The notes beneath the pieces were generated by a model. The model was given only the letters and a program-made list of their open reading frames with translations. It made no database searches and was not told the origin of the DNA. The translations under genes and the position numbers were made by a program. Positions 56,709-64,000 of a DNA stretch of 64,000 nucleotides are shown here, piece after piece (position 1 is the first letter of the stretch; each line of letters starts with the position of its first letter). This stretch comes from Bacteroidia bacterium (GTDB taxonomy: Bacteria; Bacteroidota; Bacteroidia; NS11-12g; UBA9320). The stretch spans positions 186,001 through 250,000 of the forward strand of contig JADLGN010000005.1 of the NCBI GenBank assembly GCA_020849295.1. The letters are read 5' to 3'.

Positions 56709-57528
56709 TTTGCTTAAAAAAACTAAAGCCTGCCGCACTGCTGTTGTTTAAATATGGATGAGAAGAAAAAGAAACTGAAACAATTGTTTTCTTTGAAATA
56801 AAACTAAACCCGATACTTACATTGCTTGGCTTTGCAAAAAATCCAATATAAAAATTCATACTTTTATTTGCAGAATAGTTTATACAAAACCTTGGCACTC
56901 CTTTTCCATTGGCTGTTTGACTCCATTCTGCACCTATTCTTATTGGATAATTTGTTTTATAAAAAATTGATGAGTTTATTAAAAAAGGCAATTTATCATC
57001 TGAAAATTCTGAAATAAATAGTTTTGCAGGATTTATCAATTGAAAAGCAATATCAAATTCTTTATTCAATTCAGTATAAAAGCCCAATTCAAGGGTTAAT
57101 TTATTTTTTATTTTTAGATTTTCATCAGGCAGTTGCAGCCTGTAATAATCAAGGCTAACGCCGGCTCCAGTATTTTTTGATATTTTATTGGCAAAACTCA
57201 ATTTTAGCAAACTCTCATTATAATATTGGTTCCCAAAAAAGCTGAAACCCAATCCTAAAGTTTGTTTCTTTTTAATTTTTTTTGAAGCTGCCAAACTCAC
57301 CATGCTCAATTGCGAAATAAAATAAGACGATTTTACTGATAATGAAATTATATCGCTTTTTGAAAGTGCTAAACAACCCTGATGATTGTATGCTGCATAA
57401 GGATCTTTTAAAATTGATGATATATTTCCGCTTGCATGTGAAATAGGTCCTTGAACTGAGGGGAAAAGTACCGCATTTGCTTTTAATGAAGCAAAGAGTA
57501 AAATAAAAATAGTTTGTTTCATAAGCAT
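56698..57528 (-). CDS. Outer-membrane barrel protein resembling the PorV/PorQ group
   Basis: A 276-aa protein with a signal peptide (MLMKQTIFILLFASLKANA). The mature start PISHASGNISSILKDPYAAYNHQGCLAL is reminiscent of PorV/PorQ and FadL-like barrels, in which an early loop follows NPA-type residues. Later strands such as LGLGFSFFGNQYYNE, GAGVSLDYYRL, IRIGAEWS and FYIGFFAKPSNVSIGFSF are barrel-like. It may act with the overlapping helix-hairpin-helix protein. Assignment to PorQ itself is not claimed. Confidence 0.7.
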   Translation of the reverse strand: MLMKQTIFILLFASLKANAVLFPSVQGPISHASGNISSILKDPYAAYNHQGCLALSKSDIISLSVKSSYFISQLSMVSLAASKKIKKKQTLGLGFSFFGNQYYNESLLKLSFANKISKNTGAGVSLDYYRLQLPDENLKIKNKLTLELGFYTELNKEFDIAFQLINPAKLFISEFSDDKLPFLINSSIFYKTNYPIRIGAEWSQTANGKGVPRFCINYSANKSMNFYIGFFAKPSNVSIGFSFISKKTIVSVSFSSHPYLNNSSAAGFSFFKQNEK

Positions 57529-57581
57529 TTTATTTCATAAAAACTCAATAAATTTTTATGCAATTAAAACAAATTATTCAA

Positions 57582-57914
57582 TTAATTTATATCTTTTTTA
57601 ATTTCTACCAAAAACTGCCTTACTTTTTTAAGTGATTCAAGTATAAGCAAATTTTTTTCGTTATTTTTTCTGTTGTTTTTGATTTGTTCTTTGGCGCCGT
57701 TTAGAGTATATCCTTTATCTTTTGTAAGAAAATATATTAGTTTTAGCGATTTAATATCTTGCTTTGTAAACTGTCGGTTTCCTTTTCTGTTTTTTTGTGG
57801 TTTAATTATATCAAATTCTTTCTCCCAAAATCTTATTAAAGACGGGTTAACATTAAGCATTTCGCTTACTTCACTTATAGAATAAAACAGTTTGTCAAAT
57901 TTTGAATCATCCAT
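57582..57914 (-). CDS. MerR-family transcriptional regulator
   Basis: A 110-aa regulator. The N-terminal winged helix-turn-helix (YSISEVSEMLNVNPSLIRFWEKEF) is followed by NRKGNRQFTKQDIKSLKLIYFL, then a coiled-coil dimerisation helix (LTKDKGYTLNGAKEQIKN). No effector-binding domain and no metal-binding Cys are present. Its ATG overlaps the last base of the M23 peptidase stop (TAATG), so the two are translationally coupled. The target is unknown. Confidence 0.88.
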   Translation of the reverse strand: MDDSKFDKLFYSISEVSEMLNVNPSLIRFWEKEFDIIKPQKNRKGNRQFTKQDIKSLKLIYFLTKDKGYTLNGAKEQIKNNRKNNEKNLLILESLKKVRQFLVEIKKDIN

Positions 57915-58885
57915 TAATCGAAAGATTGATTATAAGTGCTTGAAAGTTTAAGTATAGCTTCATATTGTTCGGGGGTCAAATCGTTGTAATAATAATTTGC
58001 AGGATTTACAGGTTTTTTATTTTTTATTACTTCGTAATGAAGATGGGGTCCGGTACTTTTACCTGTATTTCCCACAAGTCCAATTGCTTGACCTCGCTTT
58101 ACTTTTTGTCCTTTTTTAACTTTGAATTTGCTTAGATGTGCATATCTGGTTTTGTATCCAAAACCATGATTAATTACAATATTATTGCCATATCCCCACT
58201 GCCTAGATTCTATCAATTCTACAACTCCATCTCCGGTTGCAATTACAGGAGTCCCTACGGGAGAAGTAAAATCCATACCTTCATGAAATTTTCCGGTTCT
58301 GTATATTGGGTCTATTCTATATCCATAACCTGACGCAACGTGTTTTAAATTTTTATTTGCCACCGGCTGGATAGCAGGAATACTAGAAAGCATATTATGT
58401 TTTTCACGGGCAAGTTTTGATAAATCATCATAAGACTTGCTTTGAACATACATTCGACGGTTTAATTTATCTAATGATTTATGAAGTTTAATTATTTCAT
58501 CGGCATTGTTGTAGTTTTTCAATGACTTATACTTGTCAACTCCTCCTGTTCCTGCATTTCTTACTGAAACATCAATTGGTTCTGCTCCAAAAATTTCACG
58601 ATAAATTTTATCATCGCGTTCCTCAAGACTTGCCAATATTTTTTCAGCTTTTTTAGCTTTATCACTTAATAATTCAAGTTGAATTTTTTTATTAGAAATT
58701 TCTCTTTTCAATAATTTTTCTTTAGGCGAGTCAAGTAAACTATATGCTATTGTAAGAAATACAAATCCTGCTACTGCCGAAGCTGATAAAAAACCGAAAA
58801 TTCTTAGTATTTTTACCCATATACTTGTTTTTACATGCACATATTGCAAGTTTGCAGGGTCAAATCTATACTTGATTTTCTTCAT
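57914..58885 (-). CDS. M23-family peptidase (cell-wall endopeptidase type)
   Basis: A 323-aa protein with a cytoplasmic N-terminal tail, a TM helix at about 28-50 (FGFLSASAVAGFVFLTIAY), a coiled coil (55-95 and 130-165), and a C-terminal LytM domain. Zinc ligands are seen in FHEGMDFTSPVGTP (HxxxD) and GPHLHYEVI (HxH). By family it cuts peptidoglycan cross-bridges at the periplasmic face. It heads an operon with MerR, the two outer-membrane proteins and pdxJ. All key residues are present, so it should be active rather than a degenerate activator. Confidence 0.92.
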   Translation of the reverse strand: MKKIKYRFDPANLQYVHVKTSIWVKILRIFGFLSASAVAGFVFLTIAYSLLDSPKEKLLKREISNKKIQLELLSDKAKKAEKILASLEERDDKIYREIFGAEPIDVSVRNAGTGGVDKYKSLKNYNNADEIIKLHKSLDKLNRRMYVQSKSYDDLSKLAREKHNMLSSIPAIQPVANKNLKHVASGYGYRIDPIYRTGKFHEGMDFTSPVGTPVIATGDGVVELIESRQWGYGNNIVINHGFGYKTRYAHLSKFKVKKGQKVKRGQAIGLVGNTGKSTGPHLHYEVIKNKKPVNPANYYYNDLTPEQYEAILKLSSTYNQSFD

Positions 58886-58972
58886 CAGACTTTACTTTTT
58901 TGATTACTTTTGCTGAAAAAACTAAGTAAATGCAAATTTATAATTTTTGTCAAATACTTAAAGTAATTATAG

Positions 58973-61603
58973 ATGAAATCATCAGAAATAAGACAGAAAT
59001 ATTTTGACTTTTTTGCTTCTAAAGGTCATTTGATAGTACCTTCTGCTCCAATAGTAGTAAAAAACGACCCTACACTATTATTTACAAATGCCGGTATGAA
59101 CCAATTTAAGGATATTTTTCTTGGTACAGGTAATGCAGAACACAAAAGAATTGCCGATTCGCAAAAATGCCTACGAGTATCAGGAAAACATAATGACTTA
59201 GAAGAAGTTGGAATTGATACATACCACCATACTATGTTCGAAATGCTTGGCAACTGGAGTTTTGGTGATTATTTTAAAAAAGAAGCTATTGAATGGGCTT
59301 GGGAGTTGCTAACTGAAATTTATAAACTTGATAAAAACAGACTTTATGTAACTGTTTTTGAAGGAAACGAAAAGGATAATCTTCAATACGACACCGAATC
59401 AAAAGAACATTGGTCAAAGTTTATTGATAAATCAAGAATACTAAACGGAAGTAAAAAGGATAATTTTTGGGAAATGGGCGATACTGGTCCTTGCGGACCG
59501 TGCAGCGAAATACATTACGACCTTAGAACAGATACCGAACGATTTGAAATAGACGGGAAAATGTTAGTAAATAAAGACCATCCTCAGGTTATTGAAATTT
59601 GGAATCTGGTTTTTATGCAATACAACCGAAAAGCAGACGGAAGCCTTGAAATATTGCCTGAAAAGCATGTGGACACAGGAATGGGTTTTGAAAGACTTGT
59701 AAGATGTATTAATAACAATTGGTCAAACTACGATACCGATATTTTTCAAGATACTATTTCAGAACTTGAAATAATTTCGGGTAAAAGATATCGCGAATCT
59801 GAAAAAACAGATATAGCTTTTAGAGTAATTGCTGACCATATAAGAGCTATTTCATTTGCGATAGCTGATGGCCAATTGCCTTCAAACAATGGTGCAGGCT
59901 ATGTTATCAGAAGAATTTTAAGAAGGGCTATAAGATACGGCTACAGTTCACTTGATTTTAAACAACCCGAAATTTACAAACTTGTAATGCCATTATCAGA
60001 AAAGTTCAAACTTGTATTTCACGAACTTTCACTTCAGGCAGATTTTGTGAGTAAAGTAATTTTTGAAGAAGAAAAATCATTTTTAAATACTTTGACAAGA
60101 GGCCTTGAAATACTAAATGACTTGTTTAAAAAAAGTAAAAATAACATTATTAATGGGGAAAATGCTTTTGAGCTTTATGACACCTATGGTTTCCCTTTTG
60201 ACCTTACAAAATTAATAGCCTCTGAATTTAATTTTACGGTAGATGAAACAGAATTTAACAATGAACTAAATAAACAAAAAAATCGCAGCCGAAAAGATGC
60301 AGAGAAAACCACAAGCGACTGGACAATTTTAATTGAAAGCGATTCGCAGGAATTTGTCGGATATAATACTTTTGAAACAGAAGTGAAAATTTGTCGTTTC
60401 AGAACGGTAGATTCAAAAGGGGAAAAAATTATTCATGCAGTTTTCAATACTACTCCATTTTATGCAGAAGGTGGAGGACAAGTGGGTGATAAAGGTATAT
60501 TAACAGGAACTGAAAACAATGAAATAATTAAAATTCTTGACACTATAAAAGAAAATAACCTAGTAATTCATACACTTGATAAATTGCCTGTTTTAGCAGT
60601 TCAAAGTTTTCATGCAGCAATAGATAAAAAAAGAAGGCAGAATATTACAAAAAATCATTCGGCTACACATTTGCTTAATGGAGCATTAAAACAAATTTTA
60701 GGCAGCCATGTATCGCAAAAAGGCTCACTTGTAGAGTCTGATAGACTAAGGTTCGATTTTTCGCATATTTCAAAAATAAGCGATAACGAATTGCATAAGA
60801 TTGAAAAAGTTGTCAATTCAAAAATAAGAGAAAACATAAAACTTGATGAAAAACTGAATGTGCCGATTGATGAAGCCCGCAAAATGGGTGCTGCTGCTGT
60901 TTTTGGCGAAAAATACGGAGATTTTGTAAGAGTAATTTCTTTTGACCCTGCATTTTCTATGGAACTTTGCGGAGGTACTCATGTAAACAACACTTCTGAA
61001 ATAGGATTTTTTAAAATTACAAGTGAATCGTCGGTTGCTGCTGGAGTTAGAAGGATTGAAGCAATTACCGGAAATTTTGCTGACGAATATTTATCAAAAA
61101 AATTGACTTTGCTTGATAGTGTTAATGAAATATTATCCAACCCGCCTGATTTACTCAAATATTTGAACCAGATAATTGCAGAAAATAATATTTTAAATAA
61201 AAAATTAGAAAAATTAGAGTCTAATGATTTGATTAACCTTAAATTAAAACTAATAAGTAAAGTAAGTACAATAAATGATGTAAATACTATTATTGAAAAT
61301 ATAGAAATACCAAATACCGAAAGACTAAAAGACTTGTGTTTTCAACTGAAAAATGAAGTTAAAAATTTATTTGGGGTTTTGGCTTGTATAATAAATGAAA
61401 AACCCATGATTTCAATAATAATAAGTGATAATTTGATTACAAAACATAACTGGAATGCCGGAAATCTTATAAAATTACTTGCTAAAGAAATTGACGGTGG
61501 TGGCGGTGGGCAGCCATTTTATGCAACTGCTGGCGGTAAAAAACCAGAAGGATTAAATAATGTACTTAAGTTAGCCATAGATTTTGTCAATAGTAATTCA
61601 TAG
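58973..61603 (+). CDS. alaS: Alanyl-tRNA synthetase
   Basis: An 876-aa class II synthetase charging tRNA-Ala. Start MKSSEIRQKYFDFFASKGHL is the standard beginning. The catalytic core has FTNAGMNQFKDIFLG and GMGFERLVR. The editing domain has zinc ligands HSATHLL and CGGTHVNNTSEIG. A C-terminal C-Ala domain ends with GGGGGQPFYATAGGKK. Lengths and order match the family. It is divergent from the M23 gene (87 bases) and followed by a DUF2461 gene. Confidence 0.96.
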   Translation: MKSSEIRQKYFDFFASKGHLIVPSAPIVVKNDPTLLFTNAGMNQFKDIFLGTGNAEHKRIADSQKCLRVSGKHNDLEEVGIDTYHHTMFEMLGNWSFGDYFKKEAIEWAWELLTEIYKLDKNRLYVTVFEGNEKDNLQYDTESKEHWSKFIDKSRILNGSKKDNFWEMGDTGPCGPCSEIHYDLRTDTERFEIDGKMLVNKDHPQVIEIWNLVFMQYNRKADGSLEILPEKHVDTGMGFERLVRCINNNWSNYDTDIFQDTISELEIISGKRYRESEKTDIAFRVIADHIRAISFAIADGQLPSNNGAGYVIRRILRRAIRYGYSSLDFKQPEIYKLVMPLSEKFKLVFHELSLQADFVSKVIFEEEKSFLNTLTRGLEILNDLFKKSKNNIINGENAFELYDTYGFPFDLTKLIASEFNFTVDETEFNNELNKQKNRSRKDAEKTTSDWTILIESDSQEFVGYNTFETEVKICRFRTVDSKGEKIIHAVFNTTPFYAEGGGQVGDKGILTGTENNEIIKILDTIKENNLVIHTLDKLPVLAVQSFHAAIDKKRRQNITKNHSATHLLNGALKQILGSHVSQKGSLVESDRLRFDFSHISKISDNELHKIEKVVNSKIRENIKLDEKLNVPIDEARKMGAAAVFGEKYGDFVRVISFDPAFSMELCGGTHVNNTSEIGFFKITSESSVAAGVRRIEAITGNFADEYLSKKLTLLDSVNEILSNPPDLLKYLNQIIAENNILNKKLEKLESNDLINLKLKLISKVSTINDVNTIIENIEIPNTERLKDLCFQLKNEVKNLFGVLACIINEKPMISIIISDNLITKHNWNAGNLIKLLAKEIDGGGGGQPFYATAGGKKPEGLNNVLKLAIDFVNSNS

Positions 61604-61623
61604 TATATAATTTTAAAATATTT

Positions 61624-62307
61624 ATGCAATATCTTACAGAAAAATATAAAGAATTTTTTAAAGAACTTGCAGCAAACAATAATTCAGAATGGTTTAATAA
61701 TAACAGAAAAAGATATGAAAATGATGTAAAAGCTCCTTTCTATAAATTGGTAGCTGATGTGTTAAGTGAATTTTCAAAAATTGACAAAAACCTAAGTGAA
61801 ACCAAATTTTCAGATTGTATTTTCAGAATAAACCGCGATATAAGATTCAGCAAAGATAAAACACCCTACAAACTGCAAATGTCGGCTGCTATTGCCCCGG
61901 GTGGTAGAAAAAATATGAGTTACCCTGGCTTTTATTTTGAAATAAATCCAATTGATATAAATATTTATTCAGGAATATATTTAGCAGATAAAAACCAACT
62001 TGAAGCTATTAGAAAACATATTTCTGCAAATCTTCCCTTATTTGAAAAGCTAATCAATTCATCTGATTTTATTGAAAAATTCAATGGTGAAATTTTAGGA
62101 GAAAAACAAAAAAGAATAGACTCTAAATATAAAACAGCAGCACAAAAACAAGCAATTATTTTTAATAAACAGTTTTATTTTAAAAAAACTTTAGACGAAA
62201 AATTTATCACAAAAAACAATTTACCTGCAATATATAAAGAATATTACAATACATCTACCCCAATATGTAACTTTTTATATAAAGCAATAAAAAATGGATC
62301 AAAATAG
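61624..62307 (+). CDS. DUF2461 domain protein
   Basis: A 227-aa protein matching the DUF2461 pattern: FKELAANNNSEWFNNNRKRYEN at the start (in parts NNSEWFNNNRKRYE), FRINRDIRFSKDKTPYKLQMSA in the middle, and PGFYFEINPIDINIYSGIYLA. No signal peptide. The family's function is unknown. It lies 20 bases after alaS and overlaps the next gene by 14 bases, so the three are probably one transcript. Confidence 0.85.
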   Translation: MQYLTEKYKEFFKELAANNNSEWFNNNRKRYENDVKAPFYKLVADVLSEFSKIDKNLSETKFSDCIFRINRDIRFSKDKTPYKLQMSAAIAPGGRKNMSYPGFYFEINPIDINIYSGIYLADKNQLEAIRKHISANLPLFEKLINSSDFIEKFNGEILGEKQKRIDSKYKTAAQKQAIIFNKQFYFKKTLDEKFITKNNLPAIYKEYYNTSTPICNFLYKAIKNGSK

Positions 62308-63148
62308 TGTAAACAGCATAAATAAAGCAATATCAGTAATGCTGATTGTATTTGGAATAATTATGCTGTTTATAGCGATTCCTCTCATTTTTGAAAAAAA
62401 CAGAGACAGTATTATTAATACAATGACTTTTTTAAGTTTTTTAAGTAGTCTATTATTTATAGTAGGCGGAATTCAGTTTTTTAAAAAAACTAAGCTAAAA
62501 GAAAAAGCTGTTAGAGATTATCAGACGAGCATTTATGAGCAACTTGCCAATAAGAACAATAAAGTTATAGATGATACTAAAACTGAAAACATAAGCATAG
62601 AGCAACCATCTAAAACTAATGAAACCGATACATATACACCTGATGTAATAGCTCACTGGTATTACACCAATGCCGAATGGAAAAATATGACCAAAGAAGA
62701 ACGTGAAAGAAGGATAAAAGAAGGACTATGGCTGAGCCCATTGATAGGAGTTTTGGGAACCATACTTCTTATATTTACAAAAAATGCAGATATAATTACT
62801 GCATTTGTAATATCATTTTCTATGGGTATTTTAATCTCTATTCTAAAAATTTTTATCAATAACAGTGTGTTTAAATCATGTAAAGAAAACAATATAGTAT
62901 TTACAACTAATGCTCTGGTAATAAACGGAAAATTTAAAACAATAAATGATTTGGACATACATTTAGAATATTTAAAATTTGTAAAACTTGGCTTCGATAA
63001 TTTTATTGAGTTTTCATTACAATGGCAAGTAAGAGGAGGAGTTACAAACGACCAGTTCAGAATATTAATACCTGAAAAATATAAAGCTGAAGCAAAAAAA
63101 ATATTTGATTATTATGGAAATAAAGGAGTAAAAATCGAAAATTTTTAA
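62294..63148 (+). CDS. Membrane protein of unknown function
   Basis: A 284-aa protein with four hydrophobic segments: about 12-33 (AISVMLIVFGIIMLFIAIPL), 41-60 (MTFLSFLSSLLFIVGGIQFF), 153-170 (LIGVLGTILLIFTKNA) and 175-195. The soluble parts contain YYTNAEWKNMTKEERERR and a C-terminal domain ending AKKIFDYYGNKGVKIENF. Family not recognised. Overlap with the DUF2461 gene suggests coupled expression. No catalytic motif. Confidence 0.7.
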   Translation: MDQNSVNSINKAISVMLIVFGIIMLFIAIPLIFEKNRDSIINTMTFLSFLSSLLFIVGGIQFFKKTKLKEKAVRDYQTSIYEQLANKNNKVIDDTKTENISIEQPSKTNETDTYTPDVIAHWYYTNAEWKNMTKEERERRIKEGLWLSPLIGVLGTILLIFTKNADIITAFVISFSMGILISILKIFINNSVFKSCKENNIVFTTNALVINGKFKTINDLDIHLEYLKFVKLGFDNFIEFSLQWQVRGGVTNDQFRILIPEKYKAEAKKIFDYYGNKGVKIENF

Positions 63149-63239
63149 TATTATTTTTTTATTAAACTCCCAAAAGGAATTTATGTTTTAAAAATTATTT
63201 CAAATAAAAATACTACTTTTGTATGTAAAATTATGATTG

Positions 63240-63271
63240 AGTAAAAAAAATCTTTTTTTACTTTTTTTTCT
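63240..63271 (+). terminator. A/T-only hairpin with T-run, likely terminator
   Basis: Ten-base arms AGTAAAAAAA / TTTTTTTACT with a three-base loop, then TTTTTTTT. It lies 92 bases after the membrane-protein stop and 54 bases before the next ATG. All but two stem pairs are A-T, so stability is modest. TACTTTTG at 63214-63221 just before it could be a -7 box of the downstream gene, in which case the hairpin would sit in that gene's leader. Confidence 0.4.
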
Positions 63272-63325
63272 TTCTTGCTTATTCAAAAACAAACATCTAA
63301 GTTTGAAATACTAAAATATCATTAT

Positions 63326-63841
63326 ATGAAAACTTCAAACTTCAAACTTCAAACTTCAAACTTCAAACTTCAAACATTTGTTGTATTATTAATTTTTCTA
63401 CCGGGTATATCATTTAAGTCCAAAGCCCAGTCGTCGTGTTGTCATATAGTTACTACAAGTGAAGTAGATTGCAATATAGTTATGAATATTAAATGTAATG
63501 GCGTTTTATTAAATTGTTCTGATCCTAAAAACAACAATATCAGCGTGCCTCCTCCATTATTTTATGGAAAATGCCAAGGTGGATTAATGTTTTCCATTCA
63601 ACCTGGGATAAAGGCATATCCATCAGTAACTACAACAACTTTTGACTCTACTCTATGCCTTTGTGATATTGAGATAGAACTAATCGGCATAGGATTTAAT
63701 TTAAACGGAAAAACAATTTTTAATTCTTCGCATACATCTGAACACCTTGATACAATAGACGCATGTTGCCCAGGTGGAATTGATGTATTATATGACCCTG
63801 TTAATTGTACTTTATTAATAACTGCTCCAACTTGCCCATAA
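63326..63841 (+). CDS. Cys-rich secreted protein with heptamer repeat in signal-peptide region
   Basis: A 171-aa protein from ATG 63326. Residues 3-16 are encoded by six perfect CTTCAAA repeats (SNFKLQTSNFKLQT), then a hydrophobic core (FVVLLIFLPGISF) and cut site near KAQ. The mature part has about 13 Cys (SSCCHIVTTSEVDC, CNGVLLNC, LCLCDIEIEL, DACCPGG, VNC, TCP) and no recognised family. The frame is also open back to TTG 63275, but the ATG is placed properly for a signal peptide. A change in repeat number would shift the frame and stop the protein, so expression could switch on and off. Confidence 0.75.
   Translation: MKTSNFKLQTSNFKLQTFVVLLIFLPGISFKSKAQSSCCHIVTTSEVDCNIVMNIKCNGVLLNCSDPKNNNISVPPPLFYGKCQGGLMFSIQPGIKAYPSVTTTTFDSTLCLCDIEIELIGIGFNLNGKTIFNSSHTSEHLDTIDACCPGGIDVLYDPVNCTLLITAPTCP
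63333..63374 (+). repeat. Six perfect CTTCAAA heptamers inside a coding region
   Basis: Six uninterrupted 7-base units start five bases after the A of the codon following ATG 63326. Seven is not a multiple of three, so gain or loss of one unit by slippage changes the reading frame of the secreted protein. Confidence 0.95.
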
Positions 63842-63847
63842 TGAATT

Positions 63848-64000
63848 ATGAGAAAAATTAAACACTTAAAAAAAACTTGCTTTGTTTTATTTACATTAAT
63901 TTCATTTAATGGATTTGCACAACAATTAACTGATTATTTTACTTATTATATAAGCGATACATCAAAAAAAAGACAAAATATTTATTATAATTCTGATAGT
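63848..64000 (+). CDS. Start of a secreted protein gene, cut by the window edge
   Basis: From ATG 63848 the frame is open for 51 codons to the window end. It begins with a clear signal peptide (MRKIKHLKKTCFVLFTLISF, cut near GFAQQ). The visible mature part (LTDYFTYYISDTSKK) is too short to assign. It starts 6 bases after the preceding Cys-rich protein stop, so the two are probably co-transcribed. Confidence 0.7.
   Translation, partial: MRKIKHLKKTCFVLFTLISFNGFAQQLTDYFTYYISDTSKKRQNIYYNSDS

Noticed and set aside
1-64000. tRNA or rRNA genes
   Set aside because: No cloverleaf-like or rRNA-like stretch was recognised in any intergenic region; short ones could be missed without a covariance search.

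Overview
The window is AT-rich chromosomal DNA from a member of the Bacteroidota. Several independent signs agree. Secreted proteins carry C-terminal type IX secretion (T9SS) sorting domains of the YPNP type. There is an ECF sigma / FecR / TonB-receptor / DUF4249 locus. Gene orders are typical of the phylum (ileS-dksA-lspA, DUF6089-uppS-bamA, rimP-nusA-infB). Several promoters fit the TTTG / TAnnTTTG pattern of Bacteroidota primary-sigma promoters. I see no tRNA, rRNA, insertion sequence, prophage or CRISPR array. It looks like an ordinary core-genome stretch interrupted by one accessory patch (about 9.8-15.7 kb) and ending in a second accessory patch (63.2-64 kb).

Layout. 1-1,938 (-): front part of a large modular surface protein (GEVED, PKD, CUB). 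2.1-5.2 kb (+): helicase-nuclease. 5.2-9.7 kb (-): ileS, dksA-like and lspA in one tight operon. 9.8-15.7 kb (-): a loose patch of secreted or lipid-anchored proteins of unknown function, a decayed T9SS gene, a 330-bp leader present twice, and two adjoining 21-bp tandem arrays. 15.8-24.6 kb: WG-repeat protein, RND/MMPL exporter, leuS, saccharopine dehydrogenase. 23.6-29.0 kb (-): sigma factor, a small FecR-N-like ORF, FecR, TonB receptor and DUF4249 lipoprotein, with a palindrome inside the predicted sigma promoter. 29-34.6 kb (-): radA, rlmB-type methyltransferase, DUF2723 membrane protein. 34.7-41.4 kb (+): rimP-nusA-infB-rlmN-acyltransferase. 41.4-42.7 kb (-): exonuclease III and a Rieske-like lipoprotein. 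42.7-53.9 kb (+): superoxide dismutase, gcvT, FabK/nitronate monooxygenase-like enzyme, M16 protease, two DUF6089 proteins, uppS, bamA, sigma-54 response regulator, Hpt protein. 53.9-58.9 kb (-): M23 peptidase, MerR regulator, two outer-membrane proteins (one with a helix-hairpin-helix domain) and pdxJ in one apparent operon. 59-64 kb (+): alaS, DUF2461, a membrane protein and Cys-rich secreted proteins.

How the genes fit together. Much of the window serves translation (three aminoacyl-tRNA synthetases, IF-2, RimP, NusA, RlmN, RlmB) and the envelope (LspA, UppS, BamA, LpxL-like acyltransferase, DUF6089, M23). The most useful second-look points are about control and mis-annotation rather than a new enzyme system: a terminator-like hairpin just ahead of rimP-nusA-infB; an rlmN gene whose true N-terminus has no ATG/GTG/TTG start; a CTTCAAA heptamer repeat inside a signal-peptide coding region (candidate phase variation); an unannotated small ORF abutting fecR; and the duplicated leader. 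I do not find convincing evidence for a wholly new multi-gene system.
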